Assembly (NCBI GenBank): GCA_027484055.1
Contig: JAIXQH010000066.1
Location: 42,941 to 106,940, forward strand
Reading direction: 5' to 3'
DNA length: 64,000 nucleotides
DNA from: Verrucomicrobiaceae bacterium
GTDB taxonomy: Bacteria > Verrucomicrobiota > Verrucomicrobiia > Verrucomicrobiales > Akkermansiaceae
Part shown: positions 55,322 to 64,000 of the stretch, piece after piece
Layout: the number at the start of each line of letters is the position of its first letter
Position numbering within the stretch: the stretch's first letter is position 1
Made by a program: the position numbers and the translations under genes
The notes under the pieces: model-generated
Databases searched by the model: none
The model's input: the letters and a program-made list of their open reading frames with translations, nothing else
What the model was told of the DNA's origin: nothing

Positions 55322-56353
55322 ATGCTCCCCGACTCCCACTTCATGGCGCTGGCCCTCGCCGAGGCGGAAAAAGGCATCGGTCGCACCGCGCCGAATCCAC
55401 CCGTCGGCGCCGTCATCGTGAAAGATGGCCAAGTCCTCGGCAGGGGTTGGCACCGTGCTGCAGGCCAGCCCCATGCCGAGCGCGAAGCACTCGCTGCGGT
55501 TTTCTCCACTCACGGCCCAGACGCCGCTCGCGGGGCCACTTGTTACATCACCCTCGAACCCTGCTCCACTCACGGTCGCACCCCGCCCTGCACCCAGGGC
55601 CTCATCGACGCTGGCATTTCCCGCGTCGTTTACGCCTGCGTGGACCGGAATCCAGCCCACGCCGGCCGGGCCGATGCACTCCTCCGCGCCGCCGGCATCG
55701 AGGTGATTTCCGGCGTGGGCGAAGAAGCTGCCACGCGCCAACTCCGCCCGTTTTTTAAAGTTCGCGAAACCGGATTGCCCTGGGTGATTTGGAAAAGCGC
55801 CATGAGCCTCGACGGTCGCATTACCCGCCCACCCGGCGAAGGTCAGTGGCTCACCGGCCCCCTCGCCCGGGCCGATGTCCAGAAACTCCGCGCCACCGTG
55901 GACGCCATCCTCACCAGCGGAGAAACCATCCGCCAAGACCGCCCCGCCCTCACCATCCGCGAGCCAGAACTGCTCGCCGGTCGCGAGCAACCGTGGCGCG
56001 TCATCGTCACCGACCACCCAGCATCCCTCCCCACCGAGGCCGCAGAACTCCACGCCCGCACCCTCATCCGTCCCCGCGCCGATCTTTCCGCCACGCTCCG
56101 CCGACTTGCCAGCGAGCAAGGCGTGCTCCGCGTCATGGTCGAGGCCGGTGGGATTTTTTCCGCCGCACTCTTCGAAGCGGACTTGGTCGATGAAGTCGTC
56201 ATCTACTACGCCCCCCTCCTCTGCGGCGGCCCCAAACCCGGCCTCAGCGGCGAAGGCCTACCCGAGTCCCTCCACCTTGATGAAAACGACTATCAAATGC
56301 TGGGGAACGACCTCCGTCTGCGCGGCGTGATTCGCCGTGGCAATCGGCAATGA
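55322..56353 (+). CDS. ribD: Riboflavin deaminase/reductase (bifunctional)
   Basis: 343 residues from ATG at 55322; the open frame before this is the mscS region read out of frame. N-terminal deaminase with zinc-binding HAERE and PCSTHGRTPPC; C-terminal reductase with SLDGRITRPPGEGQW and VMVEAGGIFSAALFEADLVD. It performs two successive steps of riboflavin synthesis. Not linked to other rib genes here. Confidence 0.95.
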   Translation: MLPDSHFMALALAEAEKGIGRTAPNPPVGAVIVKDGQVLGRGWHRAAGQPHAEREALAAVFSTHGPDAARGATCYITLEPCSTHGRTPPCTQGLIDAGISRVVYACVDRNPAHAGRADALLRAAGIEVISGVGEEAATRQLRPFFKVRETGLPWVIWKSAMSLDGRITRPPGEGQWLTGPLARADVQKLRATVDAILTSGETIRQDRPALTIREPELLAGREQPWRVIVTDHPASLPTEAAELHARTLIRPRADLSATLRRLASEQGVLRVMVEAGGIFSAALFEADLVDEVVIYYAPLLCGGPKPGLSGEGLPESLHLDENDYQMLGNDLRLRGVIRRGNRQ

Positions 56354-56374
56354 TAGGGATTTGATGATTCGAGT

Positions 56375-57094
56375 TCAGCGGTTGAGTCTTTTCTGCGCGC
56401 GTTTCGCTGCTAGTAAGGCTTCGAAAAAAGCGCTCGTCCCGTCTCTCAAAGCGCGCACTTTGGTTCCAGGCGCGTCGCTCCATTCTACGGGTCTCTCGAT
56501 GATTCGCAGCTGCAATGCCTCCGCCAGCGCCATGGCCTCGACGTCGAAGCCAAATCCATCCAAAGTAAGCCGCGAAAAAACCGCCTGAGCCGCCTCGCGC
56601 CTGAACCCCTTGAACCCGCATTGGGTGTCCTTGAACCGGGTCGCCCCACACAGCCGCAGTGCTAGATTGAACATGCGTCCGTAAAAAACCCGAAAGAAGG
56701 GCTGGCTGATAGGGATGACCGTTTCGCGATGCTGCCGACTCCCGAACACCACGTCGGCCTCCTGAAAATAAGGGAGAAACGCATCGATGAAGCGCGGCGG
56801 CACACTGAGATCCACATCCATGAAGAACACCAAGTCACCCGTGGCTTGCAGCATCCCGGTTTTCACCGCAAAGCCTTTTCCCCGCGCCACCGGATTACAA
56901 ACCGCCCGAAAGCGCCCATCGGCCGCCTCCTGCTGTCGCGCCAAATCCGCAGTGTCGTCGGTGCTTTTTTCCACCACAATCACCACTTCCACCGGGCGAT
57001 CATAGGTATCCAGCCAAGCGGACAGCGCCCGCAATGCCGCTGGCAGACGCGCCGATTCATTGCGGCAAGGAATGACAAGAGAAAGGGACGGCAT
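56375..57094 (-). CDS. Family 2 glycosyltransferase (dolichyl/undecaprenyl-phosphate glycosyltransferase type)
   Basis: 239 residues, single GT-A domain: PSLSLVIPCRNESARLPAAL, GKGFAVKTGMLQATGD, the DVDLSVPP metal motif, and TRFKDTQCGFKGFRREAA. This resembles polyprenyl-phosphate glucosyl/mannosyl transferases (ALG5/DPM1-like) that make lipid-linked sugars used by GT-C enzymes. It is divergent from the Agl23-like GT-C gene, 151 bases away, which would be its natural user. Confidence 0.82.
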   Translation of the reverse strand: MPSLSLVIPCRNESARLPAALRALSAWLDTYDRPVEVVIVVEKSTDDTADLARQQEAADGRFRAVCNPVARGKGFAVKTGMLQATGDLVFFMDVDLSVPPRFIDAFLPYFQEADVVFGSRQHRETVIPISQPFFRVFYGRMFNLALRLCGATRFKDTQCGFKGFRREAAQAVFSRLTLDGFGFDVEAMALAEALQLRIIERPVEWSDAPGTKVRALRDGTSAFFEALLAAKRAQKRLNR

Positions 57095-57245
57095 GGGTTG
57101 GAAACCGCAAGAGGCTAAACCTAAAGTCCGCCCGTCCAGTAGCGTAAAACGTCAGTTCTTTGAAAAAAAGACGGTGCGCGTCCTGAGGCGTTTTGACGAT
57201 TTCCCCGACTTGCACTCGGTTTACAAAGCAACATAGCCTAACTGT

Positions 57246-58859
57246 GTGAACCAACCGAGTCAGCCACACCTCGCATCCAGCCCTCACCAGCGCGGTGATG
57301 GGAAGGGTCTGGCGTGGGTTGAAATCGGTATTCTGCTAGTGGCTTTGGTGCTGCGGACCGTTCTGTTGGACATCAAGCCCGCCCATTTTGACGAGGGCGT
57401 GAACGGCTGGTTTGCCGACCAAATGACGCGGCTGGGGTATTTCCGTTACGAGCCGACCAACTACCACGGCCCGCTCCATTTCTACGCGGTTTTCCTCTCG
57501 CAGACCCTCTTCGGGCGCAATCTCTGGGCCTTGCGACTACCGGCCATCATTTCCAGCGTGCTGGCGGTGTGGGCCCTGCTGCGCTACCGCGAGTTTTTCG
57601 GTGCGACGACCGTGCGCATCGCTGCGCTGGTGATGGCCTTGTCCCCGGCCTGTGTGTTCTATGGGCGCTACTCGATCCATGAGTCGTGGATGATGTTGTT
57701 TCAAATCACTTTTCTCTGGGGTGTCCTCGGACTCTGGCAAAAGGGCGAGCGGCGATTTTTCTTCACGACGGTTTTTGCGGCGGTCGGGATGATTCTCACC
57801 AAGGAAACCTATATCCTTCACTTCGGATGCTTTCTCCTCGCAGGGGCCGTGCTTTGGGCTTGGGGGAAATTGGTGCCCTCACACCCATCCCTACCCACGG
57901 CAAAGCGGCAGTGGACCGGACGCGACGCGGCTTGGGCAGGTGGGCTCAGCTTGCTAACCATCGTCTTTTTTTATTCAGCAAATTTCTTTGATTTTTCGAC
58001 CCTAAAGGGTCTCTACCAGACATTTGGCACCTGGTTTGACACCGGATTTAAGCTCACGGGTCATGAAAAATCCAGCTACACGCTGTGGGGCATCGAGGCG
58101 CTGAACTATTACTGGGTGATGTTACTGGCCCGCTACGAATGGCCGGCCCTGCTTGGCCTAGCTGCCTGCTTCCGCTTCGTGCTGCCGTCTGATGCCCGAC
58201 TGCGCTACACCGCGATTTATGCAGGTGGCGTGCTGCTCGCCTATTCGCTGATTCCTTACAAAAGCCCGTGGTGCTTACTTTCGATAGGCTGGCCGTTTTT
58301 CCTACTTTTCGGAGCCGTCGTCGATGAGGCTTGCCGCCGCTTCGGCACGCTGCGTCTGCCCCTGCTCGCGGGTACGATGCTGCCCGTACTAGTGAGTCTG
58401 GGGGTATCGCTAAGGCTGAATTTTTTCCACTTTGATGACCCCAAGGAGCCTTATGTGTATGTGCAGACCTTCCGAGAGGTCCGCATACTAACCGATCCGC
58501 TTCTTGGCATGGCAAAACGAGATCCACGTTACTATCACGTCAGCGGATTACTACTTCTCGACAGCAGCTTTCCACTGCCTTGGATCTTGGGTGATTTCAC
58601 CCGACTCGGCTATCTTGCCGCAAGCCAGCAGCCAGCCGGTCCCTTGACTCAAGACTGTGTGGTCATCGAAAAAAAGGACACCATCAAGGTCGAGAACGCC
58701 CTCGTGGGGAACTATTTCAAGCGCGACTTCCGCCTCCGCGACGCTCAAGGCGACTGCGTGGTTTATTTTCGCCAAGGCGCGTTCAAAGAGTGGTTCCATG
58801 GGGAAAAAGCGGAAATTTTCGCAACTTCAATACAGAATCAGGAAATCACAAACCCATGA
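57246..58859 (+). CDS. Agl23/TIGR03663-type GT-C membrane glycosyltransferase
   Basis: 537 residues with about 11 membrane segments. First loop PAHFDEGVNGWFADQ contains the Asp-Glu pair expected for GT-C enzymes; further marks are YGRYSIHESWMMLFQI and KSPWCLLSIGWPF. The family (GT39-like, flippase-associated) transfers sugars from lipid carriers on the outer face of the membrane. Co-transcribed with the following TPR gene (89-base gap) is likely. Confidence 0.78.
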   Translation: MNQPSQPHLASSPHQRGDGKGLAWVEIGILLVALVLRTVLLDIKPAHFDEGVNGWFADQMTRLGYFRYEPTNYHGPLHFYAVFLSQTLFGRNLWALRLPAIISSVLAVWALLRYREFFGATTVRIAALVMALSPACVFYGRYSIHESWMMLFQITFLWGVLGLWQKGERRFFFTTVFAAVGMILTKETYILHFGCFLLAGAVLWAWGKLVPSHPSLPTAKRQWTGRDAAWAGGLSLLTIVFFYSANFFDFSTLKGLYQTFGTWFDTGFKLTGHEKSSYTLWGIEALNYYWVMLLARYEWPALLGLAACFRFVLPSDARLRYTAIYAGGVLLAYSLIPYKSPWCLLSIGWPFFLLFGAVVDEACRRFGTLRLPLLAGTMLPVLVSLGVSLRLNFFHFDDPKEPYVYVQTFREVRILTDPLLGMAKRDPRYYHVSGLLLLDSSFPLPWILGDFTRLGYLAASQQPAGPLTQDCVVIEKKDTIKVENALVGNYFKRDFRLRDAQGDCVVYFRQGAFKEWFHGEKAEIFATSIQNQEITNP

Positions 58860-58948
58860 AGCTTCGAGTGATTTGGATATGCTTTATCTTCGCGGCGGTG
58901 AGTTCGTTTCGGTAAAAGTGTCCGCGAACGCTGGATCACTCGCCCATC

Positions 58949-60100
58949 ATGAGCACTCGTGGCCACCGGATTGACAAGGTGCCGGAGAAATCCCACGGTG
59001 CCACCATGGTCAGCGAGCAAGCCCATTTCACGCCACGCACGGGTCCGCCGGTGTTTGCTCTGGCGTGCTGGGGGCTTGGACTGGTGGTCTTCACGCAAGT
59101 CATGATCGCAAGCTTGGCACTTTCCACGCGGTTCAAAGAATCCCGAGTCGTCAAAACGGTCGTGAAAGAAGTGCCCAAACTGATCGCCGTGCGCATCCCT
59201 TCAGCCAGCCCAGAAGCAGACCGCGCCACTTCCTCAGTCATTTCACGTCCGCCAATTTCGCCTCCAGCCGCGTCCTTGCCGCTTCCTGCGCCGACGCCGC
59301 TTGCACCGCCCACGGTCGCCGATCCAAGGGCTGAGCGACTCTTGAAAGAAGCCCGCCAAGCGAAAGTCGCCGGGGATATGATGCGGGCGATTTTAAAACT
59401 CCAAGAATCGCTCACCCATGCCCCGGACGATCCTAGCATCCAATACGAACTCGGCCTTGTTCATGAGCAAATGGGCATCTTCGACACCGCAGCCAGTCAT
59501 TACCAAAAAGTCTTCCAAATGGGAATCACCGGTGCTGGCTCGCTCTACACCCTCGCTGCGGGGAAATTACGCGATGGCTTTGAACAGCCAAATGCCATGC
59601 TCGGCAAACTTTCCCTCGGCCGCGTCAACACCTTTAACGACTCGCAAAACCCTCAAGGTCAACGCATCACCCTCACCGTGTCGATCCAGAAAACCCCTAG
59701 TGACACGGTGGATGCCTCGAAGGTCTCTGTGGAAGTGCTCTTCTTCAACCGCACGGACAAGGGAGAAATCCAACAACTCGAAATCAAATCCTGGGCCACC
59801 GAAGAATGGATCACCCCGCCCATCGATTGGGCAGATGGCGAAGAATCGCTGCGCATGATCTACACCATTCCTCCTCAAGACCTCCAGACAGACCACCTCT
59901 TCGGTCATATCAGTTATTACGGCCAAGTGATCACTCTGCGCTACGAGGACCAAATCCTTGACATCCAAGCCTGGCCGCGCCATCTCGCGGCCAAGGTCGC
60001 CGCGCCACCTGCGCCTGCTGGCAGCTCTGAATTTCCGAACACTTTATTGCCCGAATTCGACCCGAACGCGCAACTCTTACCGCCCATGCCGGTTAAGTAA
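58949..60100 (+). CDS. TPR-containing membrane-anchored protein
   Basis: 383 residues: N-terminal membrane helix (about 30-52, VFALACWGLGLVVFTQVMIASLAL), a Pro/Ser-rich linker, tetratricopeptide helices (about 125-205: AKVAGDMMRAILKLQESLTHAP, DPSIQYELGLVHEQMG), then a beta domain (about 225-350) with QRITLTVSIQKTP and VLFFNRTDKGEIQ. Probably a periplasmic scaffold. The next gene starts 29 bases on, so they likely form one unit. Confidence 0.7.
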   Translation: MSTRGHRIDKVPEKSHGATMVSEQAHFTPRTGPPVFALACWGLGLVVFTQVMIASLALSTRFKESRVVKTVVKEVPKLIAVRIPSASPEADRATSSVISRPPISPPAASLPLPAPTPLAPPTVADPRAERLLKEARQAKVAGDMMRAILKLQESLTHAPDDPSIQYELGLVHEQMGIFDTAASHYQKVFQMGITGAGSLYTLAAGKLRDGFEQPNAMLGKLSLGRVNTFNDSQNPQGQRITLTVSIQKTPSDTVDASKVSVEVLFFNRTDKGEIQQLEIKSWATEEWITPPIDWADGEESLRMIYTIPPQDLQTDHLFGHISYYGQVITLRYEDQILDIQAWPRHLAAKVAAPPAPAGSSEFPNTLLPEFDPNAQLLPPMPVK

Positions 60101-60129
60101 GCCGAGGTAAAACGCCGACTTTATCCACC

Positions 60130-61623
60130 ATGAATCCCGCTAGCGACCGCCAGTTTGGCGAATATCAACTCCGGGAGCTCCTCGAAGAAACCGACCAATC
60201 CTACCGCTGGCTTGCCGAGCAGCTCAGTATTTCCCGCCTCGTCTTGCTGGATGAACTGCGGACCGAAAACGCGACACCTGCGACACGCGAAGCCTTCCTT
60301 GCAGACGTTCGCGCCAAGGCAGCGATCGACCATCCACTCATCAGTTCCGTGTTCGAGGCCGTTTCCGAACCACACCTCTGCTTTTACACCCACGAGCTCC
60401 TGAACGGGCCGAGTTTGGCGGATCAAGTAAGCGCGAAACAACCCCTCCGCCCGGCTGAAGTGGTGTTCATTCTGCGCCGAGTTTGCGAGGCCTACCTCCA
60501 GTATGAAACACTGAATCAAGCCACCCTGCCACTTTGCTTGGAGGCCATCCACATCGACGAGCACAACGTCGTCCGTATCGAGAATCTCGCCCGCGCGGGT
60601 TCTCGCCTGAGCGACGAATCCACTCGCGACATCTTATTCCTCGGCACCGCGCTGGTTCCTCTAGATGCCACGGGCCACCCCGGAAGTAACCGGCTCCTGA
60701 CCCTGCTCGGCTGGATGCGCGGCTTGGAAATCGAGAGCCCACTCACCTGGTCTCAAATTCGGGAAGTTTGCCTGCAAATCGAAGAACAACTCACCGATCC
60801 TGCGGCGGCTCTGACCCATAACCTCCCTCGAGCGAGCCGCAAAAAGCGTTCTAAAGTGTTGCCCTACATCCTGCTAGCCACGGTCGTGATCGGTGGTGCT
60901 GTCATGCTCCTGAGGCAGCAGCCCGCATCAGCTCCCGTCCAAGTAGGTGTTAGCTTGCCTGAGCCCATCACCGTGCCCGCTGGAAAATACCCGACGGCGG
61001 ATGGCGACTCAAAAACGCTCCCCACCTTCAAGATCTCCGCCCACGAAGTCACGATCCGCCAATACGCAGAATTCCTCGACACCCTCGAAGGACTCGCCAA
61101 GGACGGCCGCCAAACTCTCTTCGACTTACCCGACCAAGCCCCGGCAAAAACCTCGCACCTCCCCAACGACTGGCTGGCACTCTACGCTGCGGCGAAATCC
61201 TCCGGCACTTGGCAAGGCCTGCCCGTCACCCTCGACTCACCCGTCGTCGGCATCGATTGGTGGGACGCCAGCGCCTATGCCGAGTCCAAGCAAGCCCGTC
61301 TGCCGACTCAGGCAGAATGGTTCGCCGCCCTCAGCTATCAGACGCCAGACCCCAAGACCCTCCCCGTCAGCTTGTGGACCGCCGTTTCTCCGCAATCCAC
61401 GGATCGCACACCCGCCGGACTACTCGGCATGGCCGGCTCTCTTTGCGAGTGGACCCAAGACCACTCGGCCAACCCAGCCAACCCTCTCGGCGAGGAGTTT
61501 TGGGTCATCACCGGCGGTTCATTTTTAAAATCCGGCTCCAACGCTCTCTCCCGCGAGTGGGTGTCCGACCGCTCCATTCGCCGTCCCGACCTTGGATTCC
61601 GCCTCGTTTTTGAAAGCCCGTGA
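60130..61623 (+). CDS. Pseudokinase fused through one membrane helix to a cysteine-less FGE-like domain
   Basis: 497 residues. Residues about 8-230 have the shape of a Ser/Thr kinase (FGEYQLRELLEETDQSY, FYTHELLNGPSLADQV), but the catalytic residues are lost: RLVLLDEL replaces the VAIK Lys, LCLEAIHIDEHNVVRIENL replaces HRDLKPxN and DFG. One membrane helix follows (about 243-262). Residues about 278-495 are a formylglycine-generating-enzyme/sulfatase-modifying domain (ISAHEVTIRQYAEF, VVGIDWWDASAYAES, RLPTQAEWFAALSY, GMAGSLCEWTQD, RRPDLGFRLVFE), but the two active-site Cys are absent. It probably senses or scaffolds in the envelope rather than catalysing. Adjacent to the TPR and glycosylation genes. 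Confidence 0.8.
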   Translation: MNPASDRQFGEYQLRELLEETDQSYRWLAEQLSISRLVLLDELRTENATPATREAFLADVRAKAAIDHPLISSVFEAVSEPHLCFYTHELLNGPSLADQVSAKQPLRPAEVVFILRRVCEAYLQYETLNQATLPLCLEAIHIDEHNVVRIENLARAGSRLSDESTRDILFLGTALVPLDATGHPGSNRLLTLLGWMRGLEIESPLTWSQIREVCLQIEEQLTDPAAALTHNLPRASRKKRSKVLPYILLATVVIGGAVMLLRQQPASAPVQVGVSLPEPITVPAGKYPTADGDSKTLPTFKISAHEVTIRQYAEFLDTLEGLAKDGRQTLFDLPDQAPAKTSHLPNDWLALYAAAKSSGTWQGLPVTLDSPVVGIDWWDASAYAESKQARLPTQAEWFAALSYQTPDPKTLPVSLWTAVSPQSTDRTPAGLLGMAGSLCEWTQDHSANPANPLGEEFWVITGGSFLKSGSNALSREWVSDRSIRRPDLGFRLVFESP

Positions 61624-61687
61624 CCCTCTGGGCGCAGAAATAGCGGGAAAACTTGCATGAAAGCTGCAAGCCTACACCACTATCGCC

Positions 61688-62950
61688 ATGACTCTCGCCC
61701 CCTTTCTCGATCCCAGTCGTGCCCTCGCCGACCTCAAAGAACTCCGCGCTCTCACCGAAAATGCGGATGGCGCACAACGTCTTGCCTTCACCCCCACCTG
61801 GGCCAAAGCCCGCGAGTGGCTCTCTGAAAAAATGGCCGAGCTCCCGGTGGAAACCCACACCGACGCCGCTGGAAATCTCTGGTTCACCCTGCCCGGAGAT
61901 TCAGAACAATCCCTCATCATCGGCGGCCACATCGACTCCGTCCCGAATGGAGGCTGGCTCGACGGCTGCCTCAACGTCATCGCGGGTGTCGAAATCATGC
62001 GCCGCATCGCTGCTGAATACGATAACGAGCCACCAGTCACGGTCCGCCTCGTAGACTGGGCAGACGAAGAGGGAGCTCGCTTCGGGAAGAGTCTTTTCGG
62101 CTCATCTGCCTTTTCTGGGAATCTAGATCTGGAAGAAGCACGCGGCCTCTGCGACCGCAACGGCATTTCACTACCCACCGCCATCGCCGAGTATGGCATC
62201 CACTTCGAGTCGGTGAAAGACGCCACCCGAGAGACGAAAAACGCCGCGGCTTACCTCGAACTCCACATCGAGCAAGGCCCCGTCCTGCTCGACTTGGATC
62301 TCCCGCTCGGCGTCGTTCTTGGCACCTGCGGCGTAGAGCGCCACGCCATCAGCTTCCACGGCCAAGCCGCCCACTCCGGCAGTACGCCGATGAACCGGCG
62401 TAAAGACGCCTTTCTCGCCGCCGCGAAAATGGCACCCGAAATCTATGCCATCACCGAGCGCCACGGCGGGGTTTGCACCATCGGTTCCTGTCATACAGAG
62501 CCCGGCATCGTCACCAGCGTCGTCGAGTCCTGCCGCCTCACCCTCGACCAGCGTCATCTCAGCGCCCCCGCGCTCGCCGCAATGCTTGCCGAGGCTCACG
62601 CTGCCAGCGAACGCTTTGCCGCAGAGGGGAATGTCACGGTCACCTGGGAACGGATTTGGCAAATCGCCCCGGTGCCGTTCCACCCGCAGCTCATCGAGTT
62701 CTGCGACCACGCGATTTTAGAAACCTGCGGCCACTCGCACCGACTTCCCTCCGGTCCACTTCATGATGCTGCGGAAGTCTCCCGTGCCGGCATCCCCACC
62801 GTCATGATGTTTGTCCAAAGCCTTCACGGCATCAGCCACAACAAAATCGAAGACACTCGCGAAGACCACCTCCTGCTGTGCGTGCAAGCTTTCGATGCCC
62901 TTGCGACTCAGACCATGGCATGGATTCTCGCCGGGAAACCCGAGGTCTAA
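61688..62950 (+). CDS. M20 amidohydrolase (allantoate/N-carbamoyl-amino-acid hydrolase type)
   Basis: 420 residues. Zn motifs: IGGHIDSVPNGGWLDGCLNV (His, Asp), DEEGARFGKSLFGS, LHIEQGPVL, and HGISHNKIEDT near the end. Family members hydrolyse allantoate, ureidoglycolate or N-carbamoyl-amino acids, using two metal ions, in the cytoplasm. No purine-catabolism or hydantoinase genes are nearby, so substrate remains open. It starts 65 bases after the pseudokinase gene. Confidence 0.88.
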   Translation: MTLAPFLDPSRALADLKELRALTENADGAQRLAFTPTWAKAREWLSEKMAELPVETHTDAAGNLWFTLPGDSEQSLIIGGHIDSVPNGGWLDGCLNVIAGVEIMRRIAAEYDNEPPVTVRLVDWADEEGARFGKSLFGSSAFSGNLDLEEARGLCDRNGISLPTAIAEYGIHFESVKDATRETKNAAAYLELHIEQGPVLLDLDLPLGVVLGTCGVERHAISFHGQAAHSGSTPMNRRKDAFLAAAKMAPEIYAITERHGGVCTIGSCHTEPGIVTSVVESCRLTLDQRHLSAPALAAMLAEAHAASERFAAEGNVTVTWERIWQIAPVPFHPQLIEFCDHAILETCGHSHRLPSGPLHDAAEVSRAGIPTVMMFVQSLHGISHNKIEDTREDHLLLCVQAFDALATQTMAWILAGKPEV

Positions 62951-62978
62951 GCCTGCGTTAAGGCTCAAATAGGCAAAC

Positions 62979-63470
62979 TCATAGACCCCGCAACGTTTCT
63001 TTGATCGCTTCAAAGTTAGGCATGTCCTTCGGGTGCTCTTGCACCTCTGCGTATTGGATGAGGCCAGCCTTATCGACAATGAAGGCAGAGCGCTTCGGCA
63101 CACCACCCATGATAAGGTTTTTCTCCGGTAAAAAGGAGTCATAGGCGACACCGTAGGCCTCCGTGACCTTGTGTTCATAGTCGCTAAGTAGCGTGATGGT
63201 GATGCCTTCCTTCTTCGCCCACGCCTCTTGAGCAAAGGGATTATCACCGGAAATTCCCAGCACAGTAGCTCCAAGGGAATCGTATTCGGAAATACCCCTG
63301 GAAATCTCACAAAACTCAGCCGTGCAGCCGCCCGTGAAAGCCATCGGGACGAAAAGCAGGATGATGTTGGATTTACCGACTAAGCCACTGAGCGTGACCA
63401 GCTCAGGACCGTTTGCGGTTTGGGAAACAAGGGTGAAATCTGGTGCTTTATCGCCGACTTTAAGGGACAT
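62979..63470 (-). CDS. Peroxiredoxin (AhpC/TSA, AhpE-like)
   Basis: 163 residues. Thioredoxin-fold peroxidase with FVPMAFTGGCTAEFCE: peroxidatic Cys in the PxxxTxxC motif and a second Cys five residues later, as in AhpE/PrxQ-like two-Cys proteins. Further marks are VGDKAPDFTLVSQ, VLGISGDNPFAQEAW and LPEKNLIMGGVPKRSAFIVD. It removes hydroperoxides in the cytoplasm. Reductant partner not in the window. Confidence 0.9.
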   Translation of the reverse strand: MSLKVGDKAPDFTLVSQTANGPELVTLSGLVGKSNIILLFVPMAFTGGCTAEFCEISRGISEYDSLGATVLGISGDNPFAQEAWAKKEGITITLLSDYEHKVTEAYGVAYDSFLPEKNLIMGGVPKRSAFIVDKAGLIQYAEVQEHPKDMPNFEAIKETLRGL

Positions 63471-63654
63471 AATGAGGATGGATTAGAGATTAAAATGTGC
63501 CGGACTATAAACCGTGAAATTCCGATCTGTCATATGAAATTTCTCATTTTTACCGCCGTCCAAATCGAACAGCACCCCCTCACCAGCTTTCCGAATACGG
63601 AGAACTTGGAATCGGCAGGTTGATCAACTGACGCAAAGGCAATCTCAGGTATTC

Positions 63655-63858
63655 TCACGCTTTCGGCGAATCCGGGTATCCTTCTTCACCCACGACCCTA
63701 ACGTTGATAGCCAGTGTCTCGTTAGAAAACGCCTGGCCACTGATCAACACCTCGCTCGCTGCATCGGCGGACTTGAGCCGCTCCAACCAGTGATTCGTTG
63801 TCATGGATCCCGTAGCAAACCCGCTATACAGCTGAAGGACATATACCCTTGTGTCCAT
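63655..63858 (-). CDS. Short hypothetical ORF
   Basis: 67 residues, no signal peptide or recognised motif; the C-terminal half (SGQAFSNETLAINVRVVGEEG) resembles a beta-rich fragment. Could start at the internal ATG near 63804. Doubtful. Confidence 0.25.
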   Translation of the reverse strand: MDTRVYVLQLYSGFATGSMTTNHWLERLKSADAASEVLISGQAFSNETLAINVRVVGEEGYPDSPKA

Positions 63859-64000
63859 TCCCCCTCATTATCGTTCTCTATGACTTCGCAATTCCCACTC
63901 GCAGATCTCTCACGCTCCACAAGGTGCCCGCTACCGCACTCGCTCCTCCCCTCATCTTTCTCGCTCCATTCTTTCGCTTTGCTCCGAAGCGTTCGCGCGC

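Noticed and set aside
63880..64000. Open frame from ATG at 63880 to the window edge
   Set aside because: Only 40 codons, Ser/Leu/Pro/Arg-rich, no motif; cannot be judged without the next sequence.

Overview
The window looks like a chromosomal segment of a Verrucomicrobiota bacterium (PVC superphylum). I infer this from the tRNA-Thr / tuf / tRNA-Trp / secE / nusG / rplK-A-J-L / rpoB / rpoC order, which I recall as close to that of Chlamydiae; from the many secreted proteins with Ca-binding DxDGDG repeats and a shared C-terminal strand; from autotransporter-associated beta-strand repeats; and from abundant carbohydrate-active and oxidative surface enzymes. Base composition is GC-rich almost throughout, except for a short AT-rich patch near 50.5-50.85 kb.

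Layout. 0-8 kb: secreted or periplasmic accessory proteins (a truncated C-terminus, a three-repeat surface protein, a gingipain-like caspase-fold protein, a Tat-exported beta-propeller, an SASA carbohydrate esterase, an exo/endonuclease-phosphatase family protein), separated by eroded spacers that hold gene remnants. 8.3-15.1 kb: housekeeping genes (thiE-accC-accB, trmB, comEC, a TPR membrane protein, an orphan RelE-like protein). 15.2-21.1 kb: a glycosidase-glycosyltransferase fusion, a glycine-zipper lipoprotein, a DEAD-box RNA helicase, two small lipoproteins and an exported msrB-msrA pair. 21.3-28.1 kb: one 2271-residue secreted protein with a crystallin-like domain, a G8 domain, a CEMIP/TMEM2-like beta-helix and PATR repeats. 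28.2-41.4 kb: the transcription/translation supercluster on the minus strand, converging on the giant gene at a strong bidirectional terminator. 41.6-50.2 kb: a YmdB-like phosphodiesterase, a peptidoglycan amidase, a cytochrome c-PA14 protein plus beta-propeller pair, and an alpha-L-rhamnosidase. 50.2-53 kb: an accessory patch with an AT-rich membrane ORF, a 190-bp element with 22-bp terminal inverted repeats, an HNH nuclease and an Abi-family protein (both seemingly broken at the 5' end), and an isolated terminator. 53-64 kb: an MscS channel with ribD, a GT2/Agl23-type glycosylation pair, a TPR protein, a pseudokinase-FGE fusion, an M20 amidohydrolase and a peroxiredoxin.

How the genes fit together. 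The minus-strand supercluster supplies elongation factor, secretion, ribosome and RNA polymerase subunits. accB-accC supply the biotin half of acetyl-CoA carboxylase. Much of the rest serves the cell envelope: export, glycan breakdown (esterase, rhamnosidase, G8 protein), repair of oxidised exported proteins (msrBA), and periplasmic oxidation (cytochrome-PA14 plus propeller). The 56-61.6 kb block could build or sense a surface glycan, but that is inference.

Most noteworthy: the bacterial CEMIP/TMEM2-like giant protein; a pseudokinase joined through one membrane segment to a cysteine-less FGE domain; a glycosidase-GT2 fusion whose GT2 loop is encoded by a palindromic dispersed repeat, with a second copy filling the accC-thiE spacer; and a small mobile element next to decayed defence-type genes.
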